A program made the position numbers and the translations under genes. The notes beneath the pieces are model-generated. The model did no database searches and had not been told where the DNA came from. It saw only the letters and a list, made by a program, of their open reading frames with translations. From positions 11,319 through 75,318 of the forward strand of contig JANOXJ010000074.1 in NCBI GenBank assembly GCA_031418455.1: 64,000 bases of DNA, read 5' to 3'. Shown here piece by piece: positions 16,688-25,631 of the stretch (position 1 is the first letter of the stretch; every line of letters starts with the position of its first letter). Origin of the DNA: JANNVZ01 sp031418455. GTDB taxonomy: Bacteria; Bacteroidota; Bacteroidia; Flavobacteriales_D; Sanyastnellaceae.

Positions 16688-18121
16688 ATGAGCTCGAAAC
16701 AGCGAACAATTAAAGCCCCGGTAAAAGTTACCGGTATAGGCCTACACACAGGCGCAGTAGTCAACCTGACTATACATCCTGCACCAGAAAATCATGGTTA
16801 TCAATTTCAACGCATCGATTTAGAAGGGCAGCCCATAATAAAGGCCGACCCAGAGTTAGTAGTAACCACCCAACGTGGCACTACGCTGGAACAAAATGGA
16901 GCGCGTGTGTATACCACAGAGCATGTGTTGGCTGCTATATATGGCAGCAAAATAGACAATGCACTTATACAGCTGGACGGACCGGAGGTACCTATAATGG
17001 ACGGAAGTGCGTGGCCCTTTGTGCAAGCCATAGAATCAGTAGGTTATGCTGAGCAAAATGCAGATAGATTATATCTGGATTTGAATGAGAACATTACATA
17101 TGAAGACAAAGAGAAGGGCATAGAAATGCTGGCAGTGCCTACTAACGGCAAAGAATTTCGCTTAACGGTGATGGTGGATTATAACTCACCGGCATTGGGC
17201 ACACAACATGCTCACATGTATCAGCTCAACGATTTTCAAGCAGAAATTTCCAAGTGCCGCACTTTTGTTTTCATGCGCGAGCTGGAAGTGTTAGCTAAAA
17301 ATGGTTTGATAAAAGGAGGCAGCTTAGACAATGCCATAGTAATGGTAGACCGCGCCTATACCGACCAGGAAATAAAAGACATATTAAAACAACTCGGCAA
17401 AGAAGATTTAGAAGTTAAAATAGAAGGCATAGGTGTATTAAACACAGTAAAGCTTCAATACGAGAATGAACCTGCACGTCACAAACTATTAGATATAGTG
17501 GGCGATTTAGCATTGGTAGGTCGTTTTATACGTGGGCACATTTTGGCTGCTCGCCCAGGCCATTTTGGCAATGTGGAATTTGCTAAAATGCTTAAGGGCC
17601 TAATTAAAAAACAAAAAGAAGCAGGTCCGTTTTTTGACCTTACCAAAAAGCCGCTTTACGACATCAATCAAATAACACAGATGTTGCCACACCGTTATCC
17701 ATTTTTAATGATAGATAAAATATTGGAAATGGACAACAATGGTATTGTAGGTATAAAAAATATAACCATGAACGAACCATTCTTTCAAGGTCATTTTCCA
17801 AACAACCCAGTAATGCCGGGTGTGCTACAAATAGAAGCCATGGCCCAGTGCGGTGGCATTTTCGCCTTGTCTCAAGTACCGGATCCTGAAAATTACAGCA
17901 CTTATTTTATGAAAATAGATGGAGTAAAATTCAAACAAAAAGTATTGCCAGGCGATACCATAGTATTTAAACTCACCTTAGAAAGCCCTATAAGACGCGG
18001 CCTTGTAAACATGAAGGGCGTGGCTTATGTGAATGGCAAAGAAGTAAGCGAGGCTACCATGCTTGCACAAGTAATTAGAGACAGAGCCCCTCAAGAAATA
18101 AAAGAAACAGCCCAAGCATGA
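16688..18121 (+). CDS. lpxC/fabZ: Bifunctional UDP-3-O-acyl-GlcNAc deacetylase / 3-hydroxyacyl-ACP dehydratase (LpxC-FabZ fusion), 477 aa
   Basis: The N-terminal 300 residues are LpxC, the committed zinc-dependent step of lipid A synthesis: G-I-G-L-H-T-G, T-T-E-H-V-L-A-A, P-I-M-D-G-S-A-W-P-F and R-H-K-L-L-D-I-V-G-D-L carry the zinc and catalytic residues. The C-terminal 150 residues are FabZ, with L-P-H-R-Y-P-F-L-M-I-D and the hotdog catalytic stretch F-Q-G-H-F-P-N-N-P-V-M-P-G-V-L. This fusion is characteristic of Bacteroidota and couples competition between lipid A and fatty acid synthesis for hydroxyacyl-ACP. The stop overlaps the lpxA start (ATGA). Confidence 0.97.
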   Translation: MSSKQRTIKAPVKVTGIGLHTGAVVNLTIHPAPENHGYQFQRIDLEGQPIIKADPELVVTTQRGTTLEQNGARVYTTEHVLAAIYGSKIDNALIQLDGPEVPIMDGSAWPFVQAIESVGYAEQNADRLYLDLNENITYEDKEKGIEMLAVPTNGKEFRLTVMVDYNSPALGTQHAHMYQLNDFQAEISKCRTFVFMRELEVLAKNGLIKGGSLDNAIVMVDRAYTDQEIKDILKQLGKEDLEVKIEGIGVLNTVKLQYENEPARHKLLDIVGDLALVGRFIRGHILAARPGHFGNVEFAKMLKGLIKKQKEAGPFFDLTKKPLYDINQITQMLPHRYPFLMIDKILEMDNNGIVGIKNITMNEPFFQGHFPNNPVMPGVLQIEAMAQCGGIFALSQVPDPENYSTYFMKIDGVKFKQKVLPGDTIVFKLTLESPIRRGLVNMKGVAYVNGKEVSEATMLAQVIRDRAPQEIKETAQA

Positions 18122-18900
18122 GCATACTGCGCGTAATAGACCCTAAAGCTAAGATAGCTGAAAATGTTGAGATAGGCCCATTTACCACCATAGCCGGTGA
18201 TGTAGAGATAGGTGAAGGCACATGGATTGGGCCCAATGTAACTATCATGGATGGTGCGCGCATAGGTCGCAATTGCCGCATTTTTCCAGGGGCGGTTATT
18301 AGTGCCATACCTCAAGATTTAAAATTTGAAGGGGAACAAACCACCACCGAAATAGGCGACAACACTACTATACGCGAGTGCTGCACACTTAACCGCGGCA
18401 CTAAAGATAAAAACACCACGCGTGTTGGTAAAAACTGTTTGCTAATGGCTTATGTGCATTTAGCACATGATGTAATAGTAGGCGACAACTGCATAATAGC
18501 CAACAGCGCTAACATAGCAGGCCATGTGGAAATAGAAGATTGGGTAGTAATAGAAGGTGTGGTAGCTGTACAGCAATTTATAAAAATAGGACAGCACACT
18601 TTTATAGCAGGAGGTAGCTTAGTAAGAAAAAATGTACCACCATACATTAAAGCTGCTCGCGAGCCACTAAGTTTTGCAGGGGTAAATACAGTAGGCTTAA
18701 GAAGACGCGGTTTCGAAAATGATATTATAGCGCATATAGAAGATGTGTACAGAATGATTTATGTGCACAACAACAATATGAGCAGGGCTATACATGCAGC
18801 AGAAATGGAATTGCCAAATACTGTCGAAAAACAAACCATCTTAGAGTTTATTAGAAAAAGTGATAAAGGAATTATAAGAGGCCCGCTAGAAGTTTCATAA
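18118..18900 (+). CDS. lpxA: Acyl-ACP--UDP-N-acetylglucosamine O-acyltransferase, 260 aa
   Basis: First enzyme of lipid A synthesis, a cytoplasmic left-handed beta-helix trimer. Many hexapeptide repeats of the I-G-x-x-x-x type occur through residues 10-185 (such as V-E-I-G-P-F, E-I-G-E-G-T, R-I-G-R-N-C). The catalytic His is in the segment L-M-A-Y-V-H-L-A-H-D-V. The helical C-terminal domain ends I-R-G-P-L. The length equals the family norm. The ATGA overlap with lpxC/fabZ shows coupling. No lpxD or lpxB is in the window. Two palindromic repeats follow the gene. Confidence 0.96.
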   Translation: MSILRVIDPKAKIAENVEIGPFTTIAGDVEIGEGTWIGPNVTIMDGARIGRNCRIFPGAVISAIPQDLKFEGEQTTTEIGDNTTIRECCTLNRGTKDKNTTRVGKNCLLMAYVHLAHDVIVGDNCIIANSANIAGHVEIEDWVVIEGVVAVQQFIKIGQHTFIAGGSLVRKNVPPYIKAAREPLSFAGVNTVGLRRRGFENDIIAHIEDVYRMIYVHNNNMSRAIHAAEMELPNTVEKQTILEFIRKSDKGIIRGPLEVS

Positions 18901-18980
18901 TTCGTACTTACAATTTCTTCTTGTATTTTTTAAATAATCACAAATAATTCGTGCAGTGTTAGCGGCATGAAATATCATTC

Positions 18981-19036
18981 AACCCAGATTATGCAAATGA
19001 GAATTTCAATTGCATAAACGATTAACAAAATCAACC
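18981..19036 (+). repeat. Dispersed palindromic repeat, 56-bp form, copy A
   Basis: The sequence runs from AACCCAGATTATGCAA to AAAATCAACC and differs from the copy at 46424-46479 at only two positions. The core TTATGCAA...TTGCATAA is an inverted repeat able to form a hairpin. It lies 80 bases after lpxA. Confidence 0.8.
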
Positions 19037-19075
19037 ATTTTGCCTTCATTTCATTACACCAAGATGGTTGATTTT
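19027..19075 (+). terminator. Hairpin overlapping the end of repeat copy A
   Basis: AAAATCAACCAT (19027-19038) is a perfect inverted copy of ATGGTTGATTTT (19064-19075). It could end the lpxC-lpxA transcript, or it could be the tail of a second, decayed repeat copy in reverse orientation. Confidence 0.4.
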
Positions 19076-19088
19076 CTAAATCGGGATT

Positions 19089-19147
19089 GACCCACCTAAT
19101 GCAAATAGTTCAGCTCGTTCCGAGCTTCCTATTGCATAACGTGGGTT
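19089..19147 (-). repeat. Dispersed palindromic repeat, 59-bp form, copy B
   Basis: Read on the minus strand it begins AACCCACGTTATGCAATAGG and ends ATTAGGTGGGTC. The ends are inverted copies, and a second inner stem pairs AGCTCG with CGAGCT. Its length and layout match copy D at 37477-37535. It sits 14 bases beyond the helicase stop. Confidence 0.75.
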
Positions 19148-19161
19148 CAAAAGATATTTCA

Positions 19162-21039
19162 TCAGTCATACATAAACTCCCAGGCTGTGCGGTATGCGCC
19201 TATTTCCTCGCAGTATTTTAAAAAATCTTCGTAAAACCTGTCATTGCCAAGGGTGGCACTATCGCCAATTATTACAAGTTTCATTTTTGCCCTTGTCATA
19301 GCTACATTCATCCTTCGGTAATCGCGTAAAAAGCCTATTTCATTTTTGTCGTTGCTGCGCACCATGCTTATATAAATCATGTCGCGCTCTTGTCCCTGAA
19401 AAGAGTCAACAGTATTTACGGTTATCATTTTTTCAGCTGCAAATTCTGCTTGCAACAATTCCACTTGCGCGCGGTAAGGTGAAATAATTCCTATTGAAAA
19501 ATCCACAGAATTTTCACCACGCATTAGATCCAAATGTTTTCTAATTACAGTTACCTCCTCAGGGTTGCACCTGCTTTCATTGTTTTCACCGGTTTGCTCT
19601 TCGTAGCCGCATCCGGCAGTATCTATAAACTCCACTGCTTGAGGAGCCAATTCTAAAAATCTATTCGCTACAGAATCATGTGCTAATAATTTTCCATCGT
19701 AAAATTTTCTATTAGAAAATTCCATAATGTCAGTATTCATTCGGTACTGTGTTCTTAGCAGACTTACTCGGCTGTGCCTCTGTATCGCCTTTTCCAACAG
19801 GGTTTTAGACAATCCCATTTTTTCTGCTTCTGAACTTTTTACAGTGGGTGGCAACTGAAAAGGATCACCTGCCATTACCACTTTTTCAGCTTTTAAAATA
19901 GGCACCCATACTCCTGGTTCTATGCCTTGGCCTGCTTCATCTATTACTACAGTTTTAAATTTTCTGTCGCGTAAATAATCTGATGTGCTGCCTATAAGTG
20001 TGCAGGCTATTACTTGCGCATCGTCTAGCACTTTTTGCACTAAGTAATTCTCCAGCTCTCGCGCTTCTTTGCTAATATTGCGTGCTTCGCTTAAAATTAA
20101 TTTGCGTTGCTCAGCTTCTTCTCTTCCAAAACTGCGTTTGTATTTACCTCCCATTTTGCGCAGGTCTATAGCGCGTCTTTTCAATTCTCTTATTTGTTTA
20201 AAGTCTTTTTCCTTTTGTATAAGCACATCCATGGTAAGCGATGTGTTGTCGCTCTCCACCTTAGCCAAATTACCTATACGCACCACGCGCAGCCCTTTTT
20301 GATAAAGGCTTTTAGCAAGATGATCGGTTGCAGCATTGCTTGGCGCACATACTAGCACTTGCTTCTCTTCCTTAAGCAATTCTGCAATAGATTCTACCAG
20401 TGTAGTCGTCTTACCTGTGCCGGGTGGGCCATGCACCAGTGCTAAATCCTCAGCTTCTATTATGTTTTGTAATGCTTCGTTTTGCGATTCGTTCAACAGT
20501 GGTGAAGTGCGCTTGTCCTTTTTATAAAATTTCAAATCGCTTTCACCCAGAATTATATCGCGCAATTCTTTAGTTCTGCCTTTTTCCACATTTATAAGAT
20601 GGTTGAGGGCTTTAAACATTTCGTCATAGGTGCGCGAATCAAACAGCATGTTCACACCCAATTTTCCCTCATCCACCCAATCTGGCAATTCATCCATGAA
20701 AAAACTAATTTTCATACGAGAATCATCTACGTACCCTATGGTGCCATTTATACTTTCGCCCTCGTAGCCCGCAGCAGCGCTAAACAAACTTACAGGATTG
20801 GCTGACTGAAATTTGTGCTGAAGTTTATCAGCCGGATTTCTTTCAACTACTAAAAATGGATATGCACCCAATCCAAAACCTGTCTCAATTATTCTTAACG
20901 GAAACCAGGTGATACCATTCTTTTTGCGTTCATTTATATTGGATCTTTCAAGCCATTGTTTGTGCTGCTCATAATCTTCGTTTTGCTCCACCCTAAGCGC
21001 TTGCGCCACTCTGCCCAGTTCTTCTATTGCTTTATTCAT
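19162..21039 (-). CDS. Superfamily 1B DNA/RNA helicase (UPF1/IGHMBP2-like), 625 aa
   Basis: ATP-driven helicase of the Dna2/Nam7/Upf1 type. Visible motifs: Walker A V-H-G-P-P-G-T-G-K-T-T-T near residue 203, C-A-P-S-N-A-A (motif Ia), V-V-I-D-E-A-G-Q (motif II), G-D-P-F-Q-L-P-P (III), Y-R-M-N (IV), V-N-T-V-D-S-F-Q-G-Q-E-R-D (V) and M-N-V-A-M-T-R-A-K (VI). The N-terminal 190 residues correspond to the beta-barrel/stalk region of this group. It stands alone, with repeat copy B downstream and a terminator of the next gene upstream. In vivo substrate unknown; a role in nucleic acid repair or R-loop handling is inference. Confidence 0.9.
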   Translation of the reverse strand: MNKAIEELGRVAQALRVEQNEDYEQHKQWLERSNINERKKNGITWFPLRIIETGFGLGAYPFLVVERNPADKLQHKFQSANPVSLFSAAAGYEGESINGTIGYVDDSRMKISFFMDELPDWVDEGKLGVNMLFDSRTYDEMFKALNHLINVEKGRTKELRDIILGESDLKFYKKDKRTSPLLNESQNEALQNIIEAEDLALVHGPPGTGKTTTLVESIAELLKEEKQVLVCAPSNAATDHLAKSLYQKGLRVVRIGNLAKVESDNTSLTMDVLIQKEKDFKQIRELKRRAIDLRKMGGKYKRSFGREEAEQRKLILSEARNISKEARELENYLVQKVLDDAQVIACTLIGSTSDYLRDRKFKTVVIDEAGQGIEPGVWVPILKAEKVVMAGDPFQLPPTVKSSEAEKMGLSKTLLEKAIQRHSRVSLLRTQYRMNTDIMEFSNRKFYDGKLLAHDSVANRFLELAPQAVEFIDTAGCGYEEQTGENNESRCNPEEVTVIRKHLDLMRGENSVDFSIGIISPYRAQVELLQAEFAAEKMITVNTVDSFQGQERDMIYISMVRSNDKNEIGFLRDYRRMNVAMTRAKMKLVIIGDSATLGNDRFYEDFLKYCEEIGAYRTAWEFMYD

Positions 21040-21076
21040 TCCTGCTAATTCTTATATAAAAAATATGATGCAAAGA

Positions 21077-21106
21077 AAAACGGCTGTCTCTAATGACAGC
21101 CGTTTT
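21077..21106 (-). terminator. Rho-independent terminator after the T9SS type B protein gene
   Basis: AAAACGGCTGTC (21077-21088) pairs perfectly with GACAGCCGTTTT (21095-21106), loop of six. It lies 26 bases past the stop codon on the minus strand. Confidence 0.85.
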
Positions 21107-21132
21107 ATTTTATCGTTTATTCCTAATATTAA

Positions 21133-23466
21133 TTAATCGCGAAGGAGTGTAACGTGTCCTTCGTAATATTCATTGCCATTCCCTTTATTAACGGTTAGAA
21201 CGTAGAAATATGTGCCGGCAGCACTGTCCTTTCCATCCCATTGGTTAAAGTAGTTGGTTTTTTCATATATCAGTTTGCCCCATCTATTAAATATTTGGAT
21301 AGTGCTTTGCGGATATTTAGATAGTCCAAAGATTTCGAATGTATCGTTCTTACTATCATCATTAGGGGTAAATACGTTTGGTATTATTATAGTACAATCT
21401 TCAACTATGGTGTTGTAATAAGTTGTAGATGTAAATTGACAAATAGGCTCTACCGTTTCAACATAATAAAAACCACCATCGCTTATAGCTAATGTACCTA
21501 GAGAATTTTGCGAAATTGTATCAAATAGACCACCATCAGCCGAATAAGACCAATAGTAGTAATACCCCATTTCGCCCTCTCCTGGGGCTGTAAGATTTAC
21601 ACTGGTGCCATTGCAAAAAGTAACTGTATCCAACGGCAAAGCCGATGGTGTGGCAGGTATGGTAACCAACACCGTATCGCTCACTATACAATCAGCATCA
21701 TCAGTTGGATAAACACTTAGTATAAATTCTTGTGTTGTACTTAAGTCAGTAATAGTTGGATCCGAAACCGTTGCGTTGTTAAGCGGTGCAGAAGGCGACC
21801 AGGAATAAATATAGTTTAAACCAGTCTGTGGATTAGTAACAGAACCATCCAACACCAGTTGCGCATTGCAGTAATATGCATCAGACCCGGCAGAAGGCAC
21901 AGGACCATCGTATGCTACTATATTAATGTCTTGTGTATATACACAACCATGGTTATTTACAGCAGTATACGTGTAGGTATGAGGTCCGGCAGCACTAGGC
22001 ACCACAAGCACAGAGTCGCAATTAGTATTGTTGTCTATTATAAAATCGCCTGTCCAATAAGTGTCTGTACAACCTGCATCAAAAGTTGGTGTAAATGTCA
22101 AATCTTCAGGATAAAGCGAGCCGTCAAAATTTACTGACCAGTCAAAAATGTATCCGTCATCTGCGCCTACTATATCGCATATTTCAATTATCCATGGACC
22201 GTTTAGCGGACAGCCCACCAAAGTATTCCAATCGCCCACAGCAGCATATGTGCCTGAGGTAAGTGAATTATTAGAAAAACCAGTACATGGGTCTGTTACC
22301 ATAGTCTGAAACTCAGGCAATACTACAGCATCAGCCCAAGTAGGATTCACCGCATCTGGCGCCCACCAGTAGTCCCATCCAGTACCAGGCGTATTTGGCG
22401 TTGTATTATCACAAGGTATTCCGAGGAAATAACCACCAGCACCTTGGTTATGAGCCACTAGTCCAGAACCATCAGGACAGAAAAAAGACACAGTAAAATC
22501 ACTCATGTAAGAGTGCTCATAGTTAATATAAAAACTATTGATATCGTTAATGCTGCTTATAGTTTGCCCAGGTTCAAAACCAGTGATATAAAGCGTATCA
22601 CTAAAACAACCTTGATTGTCAGGTATATAAAGTCCCCCGCCAAAACCCGCATTTGGCACGTTGTCATATGTAACGCCCTGTGCAAAGCCATTGAAGTCTA
22701 CCTCTTGACCCACACACACTAAATCATCAGTGGCAACGGCAGAAAAAATAGGATCGGTACTTACATATAATTTAAGATTTACTACATTCAAACTTTGACA
22801 CCCGTTGCTATCTGTAACATAAACGTTTACTTTGTAAATACCGGTAGCAGGATAGCTATGCTGCACAGTTGGCCAGCCTGCATTGGCAGTAGTGCCATCG
22901 CCAAAATCCCAAAGCACACTTTGGAAAGTAGCACTATTTTGGAAAACTGTACCTGATGCATCAAATGTAAATACTTCGTCTTTACATGCAAGAATTGGTA
23001 ACGCAGTTTCGCCTGTGGCCACTATGGCAGAAACAGGTTTTAGGCAAGGAGCACCGCAATTAACCACACAGCCAAACTCACCTTCATCGGTAGCATCGCT
23101 AGTCCAATGAAGCGTAAGGCAACCGGTGGCATTGGTTGATGTAATGTCTAATAATGCCAATTGCTGACCAGTGTATGAGCCTATTAGTGGCGCGCTAACA
23201 TCTGCACCATCAAATATTTCAAGCACATCTCCAGTACCCAAGTCAAAAGAAATCCAATATAGATTTACGATTGTCTCAGGGGCCTCAGCACATATGGTAA
23301 TGGTTTCGTCCTCGCTAGGTGCATAATACCCAACTGGATTTGTGTCATTCAAACTACCATCGCATGTGCTAAAATCGTCAGATGCAATGGTTACATCATC
23401 CTGAGCAGATGAATTAAAACTTGCAAGCAAGCAAGCAATTGAGAGTATGGCAAATATATTTTTCAT
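21133..23466 (-). CDS. Secreted multidomain protein with T9SS type B (gliding-motility-associated) sorting domain, 777 aa
   Basis: Signal peptide (residues 1-21, ending N-S-S-A-Q). Then a CUB-like Cys-containing domain (about 25-135), a PKD domain with V-L-W-D-F-G-D-G (about 150-235), and a P-domain-like segment around 290-455 ending G-P-W-I-I-E-I-C-D...D-D-G-Y-I-F-D-W-S. Two Ig/PKD-like modules follow, then the type B C-terminal domain from I-P-N-V-F-T-P-N-D-D-S-K-N-D (about 690) through I-F-N-R-W-G-K and Y-Y-E-G-H-V-T-L-L-R-D. That terminal domain directs export through the type IX secretion system. The role is probably adhesion or surface binding; no catalytic domain is visible. The small gene 34 bases upstream is likely in the same transcript. 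Confidence 0.88.
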   Translation of the reverse strand: MKNIFAILSIACLLASFNSSAQDDVTIASDDFSTCDGSLNDTNPVGYYAPSEDETITICAEAPETIVNLYWISFDLGTGDVLEIFDGADVSAPLIGSYTGQQLALLDITSTNATGCLTLHWTSDATDEGEFGCVVNCGAPCLKPVSAIVATGETALPILACKDEVFTFDASGTVFQNSATFQSVLWDFGDGTTANAGWPTVQHSYPATGIYKVNVYVTDSNGCQSLNVVNLKLYVSTDPIFSAVATDDLVCVGQEVDFNGFAQGVTYDNVPNAGFGGGLYIPDNQGCFSDTLYITGFEPGQTISSINDINSFYINYEHSYMSDFTVSFFCPDGSGLVAHNQGAGGYFLGIPCDNTTPNTPGTGWDYWWAPDAVNPTWADAVVLPEFQTMVTDPCTGFSNNSLTSGTYAAVGDWNTLVGCPLNGPWIIEICDIVGADDGYIFDWSVNFDGSLYPEDLTFTPTFDAGCTDTYWTGDFIIDNNTNCDSVLVVPSAAGPHTYTYTAVNNHGCVYTQDINIVAYDGPVPSAGSDAYYCNAQLVLDGSVTNPQTGLNYIYSWSPSAPLNNATVSDPTITDLSTTQEFILSVYPTDDADCIVSDTVLVTIPATPSALPLDTVTFCNGTSVNLTAPGEGEMGYYYYWSYSADGGLFDTISQNSLGTLAISDGGFYYVETVEPICQFTSTTYYNTIVEDCTIIIPNVFTPNDDSKNDTFEIFGLSKYPQSTIQIFNRWGKLIYEKTNYFNQWDGKDSAAGTYFYVLTVNKGNGNEYYEGHVTLLRD

Positions 23467-23500
23467 ATAATATTTTTCTATTTCCTGAATTAAGTGCTAA

Positions 23501-23941
23501 TTATTTCTTCTTGTTCTTTTCAAGTTTCGCGCGATTTATTTTGAAACGCTCATATAGCGTATTAATGCGAGATTGAGAAAAAACCTGAAGCACTTGCTCA
23601 GTTCCGTCAATGATATAAAATTGGCTATCAAATTCCAGAGGTTGGATAGTGTATAGCAAAATATTTAGGCCGTCAGCACCTGCTGTTATAGATTTTGCAT
23701 TGTTAGCGGTGCTGGACAAAAGTGGAGTACCCTCTGTGGTTTTACCCGCTGCATGTATGGTAAATGCATTTTCTACATAAAAATTAAGGTAGTCTATTCT
23801 TTCAGGAGTAAAAGTGGCCAGCTCCTCGGCCGTAAATGCTGCCTTTACTTTATCATTTGGCTCCACACTCTGCGCCATTGCAACCAGAGAGAAGAAAATT
23901 GACACTATGGAGAGTGTTAGTTTGAATCCGTAAGTCTTCAT
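23501..23941 (-). CDS. Exported hypothetical protein, 146 aa
   Basis: No family recognised. A Sec signal peptide ends at S-L-V-A-M-A-Q (about residue 24). The mature part is acidic and polar, ending in a Lys/Arg-rich helix (R-A-K-L-E-K-N-K-K-K). There is no T9SS sorting domain and no lipobox, so a periplasmic location is likely. It is separated by only 34 bases from the T9SS type B protein gene and shares its promoter, which suggests a partner or a regulator for that protein. That is inference from layout. Confidence 0.6.
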   Translation of the reverse strand: MKTYGFKLTLSIVSIFFSLVAMAQSVEPNDKVKAAFTAEELATFTPERIDYLNFYVENAFTIHAAGKTTEGTPLLSSTANNAKSITAGADGLNILLYTIQPLEFDSQFYIIDGTEQVLQVFSQSRINTLYERFKINRAKLEKNKKK

Positions 23942-23970
23942 ATAGATGTTTGTTTGTTTTTTAAGGATGA

Positions 23971-23978
23971 CAAAAATA
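23971..23978 (-). promoter_or_regulatory. -7 promoter box for the 23941-21133 operon
   Basis: On the minus strand the bases read TATTTTTG, a full match to TAnnTTTG, 29 bases before the start codon. No TTG is well placed upstream. Confidence 0.4.
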
Positions 23979-24088
23979 TCGGACTTACAGTTGTCTTAAG
24001 TATAAAATATAGCTGCCATAACACGATTCCTAATAAATTCGGCCTGCCAATTGACTGCCATTGAAAGGTCATAGGAAATACAAAACAA

Positions 24089-25255
24089 ATGACTATCAGC
24101 GAAGTAACATCGGAAAAGGAAATAAATGAATGGATGAATTTGCCCAATTCAATTTATGCAAACGACAAAAATTATATACCGCACATAAAACAAGACATAG
24201 CCGGCATATTCAATACCCAAAAAAATAAACTCTTTAAAGACGGTAAGGCCAAAAGATGGATAGCGGTGCGTGATGGAAAAACGGTGGGCCGCATAGCCGC
24301 CTTTATAAGCGCTAAATACAGCGCTGCACAAAAGCAACCCACCGGTGGCATTGGTTTTTTTGAAAGTATAGACGACCAAACGGTGGTCTTTGGCCTTTTT
24401 GACCAAGCCTTTGCTTGGCTCAGCAGCGAGGGCTGCGAGGCAGTAGATGGCCCCATCAATTTTGGCGAAAAAGAAGCATACTGGGGCCTTCTGGTAGAAA
24501 ATTTTACAGACATGAGTAGTTTTAGAATGAACTACAACCCGGCATACTACCGTCCATTTTTCGAAAATTATGGTTTTCAAACATATTACGAGCAGTGGTG
24601 CTACAAGCGCGACTTGTATGTGCCGGCCCAAGAGGTATTTGTGCGCAAAACCAACTCCCTCATGTCGGAGGATGGATACACCCTGAGCAGCGCCAAGGGA
24701 AAAACACTGGAGCAGTTGGCCTATGACTTTGTGACTATATACAACAGCGCCTGGGCCGGCCTGCCAGGTCATAAGCCTATGCGCATAGAGCAAGCGCGCC
24801 AGGCTATAAAGGCCATGAAACCCATAATGGACCGCGACATTATGGTATTTGCATACCACTTTGACAAGCCAATAGCTTTTTACATAAACCTGCCTGAAGT
24901 AAATGAATTTATGCAACATGTGCATGGCGATCTGAACTGGTTGGGCAAACTCAAATTTTTGTGGTACAAAAACTTTGGCAAGCGAAAAATAATGGTGGGA
25001 GTAGTGTTTGGAGTGGACCGCAACTACCATGGCAAAGGGGTGGAAGGTGCACTAATTAAATGGACCGAGGAAAACATAGTGACTTTACAACGATATGACG
25101 AAACCATTTTGACATGGATTGGCGATTTCAATCCAAAAATGATCCATGTAGCTGAGAATTTAGGGGCAAAAAAGTACCGAACACTCATCACCTATCGCAA
25201 GTTTTTTGACCCAAACACCCCATTTGTACGCCATCCCATCATCGGGAAAGGCTGA
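24089..25255 (+). CDS. GNAT-superfamily-related protein (conserved in Bacteroidota), 388 aa
   Basis: Two-part protein. The N-terminal half starts T-I-S-E-V-T-S-E-K-E-I-N-E-W and has R-I-A-A-F-I-S-A at the usual place of a GNAT central strand. The middle carries D-G-P-I-N-F-G-E-K-E-A-Y-W-G and N-P-A-Y-Y-R-P-F-F-E-N-Y-G-F. The C-terminal half ends with a strand/helix containing F-G-V-D-R-N-Y-H-G-K-G-V-E-G-A, which fits an acetyl-CoA binding loop. The arrangement parallels the GNAT protein at 160-1176. The substrate is unknown. A TAAATTCG box at 24034-24041 may be its promoter. A long open frame on the opposite strand is a coding shadow. Confidence 0.72.
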   Translation: MTISEVTSEKEINEWMNLPNSIYANDKNYIPHIKQDIAGIFNTQKNKLFKDGKAKRWIAVRDGKTVGRIAAFISAKYSAAQKQPTGGIGFFESIDDQTVVFGLFDQAFAWLSSEGCEAVDGPINFGEKEAYWGLLVENFTDMSSFRMNYNPAYYRPFFENYGFQTYYEQWCYKRDLYVPAQEVFVRKTNSLMSEDGYTLSSAKGKTLEQLAYDFVTIYNSAWAGLPGHKPMRIEQARQAIKAMKPIMDRDIMVFAYHFDKPIAFYINLPEVNEFMQHVHGDLNWLGKLKFLWYKNFGKRKIMVGVVFGVDRNYHGKGVEGALIKWTEENIVTLQRYDETILTWIGDFNPKMIHVAENLGAKKYRTLITYRKFFDPNTPFVRHPIIGKG

Positions 25256-25300
25256 TTTTGCTGGGGTTGTAAAACTTTAATGAAAAATAATCAACAAAGG

Positions 25301-25330
25301 TTTGCAGAGCAAAACAGGTGTCTATATTTG
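25301..25330 (+). promoter_or_regulatory. Promoter of tRNA-Lys
   Basis: TTTG (25301-25304), 18-base spacer, TATATTTG (25323-25330): an exact match to the Bacteroidota consensus in both boxes and in spacing. The tRNA begins 55 bases downstream. This is the best promoter in the window. Confidence 0.7.
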
Positions 25331-25384
25331 CGGCCCTAAAAATGGAAAACCAAATACATTTGGTGCACCACATTTTAGAATGAT

Positions 25385-25457
25385 GATTCCGTAGCTCAGC
25401 TGGTAGAGCAATACACTTTTAATGTATGGGCCCTGGGTTCGAATCCCAGCGGGATCA
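25385..25457 (+). tRNA. tRNA-Lys (anticodon TTT)
   Basis: The acceptor stem GATTCCG pairs with CGGGATC (one G-T pair). The D arm is GCTC-AGCTGGTA-GAGC, the anticodon stem is ATACA/TGTAT with loop CTTTTAA, and the T arm is CTGGG-TTCGAAT-CCCAG. Total 73 nt with discriminator A; CCA is not encoded. A terminator hairpin follows. Confidence 0.96.
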
Positions 25458-25475
25458 CAACAATAATTGCAGAAG

Positions 25476-25510
25476 CAAAAGGAGGACAGCACATCACTGT
25501 CCTTCTTTGT
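25476..25510 (+). terminator. Terminator after tRNA-Lys
   Basis: GGAGGACAG (25481-25489) pairs with CTGTCCTTC (25497-25505) with a G-T pair, extended by AAA/TTT on the outside. It lies 20-50 bases after the tRNA. Confidence 0.7.
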
Positions 25511-25631
25511 TCTCAAAAAGATTGTAATTCAAATAGGCTTTTTTAAGTTAAAGGCCATTTTTCCTTCTTAAGGATAAATAGCGATATTTGGGAAGTGAAA
25601 AAAAACCATTTTTAATATCACTATTAAAAAT

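Noticed and set aside
18981..19147. Closely spaced palindromes considered as a CRISPR array
   Set aside because: There are only two units of different size and orientation, no regular spacers and no cas gene in the window.
24149..25030. A 293-codon open frame on the minus strand
   Set aside because: It lies entirely opposite the GNAT-like gene at 24089-25255, has biased His/Tyr/Val composition typical of an antisense shadow and no recognisable motif.
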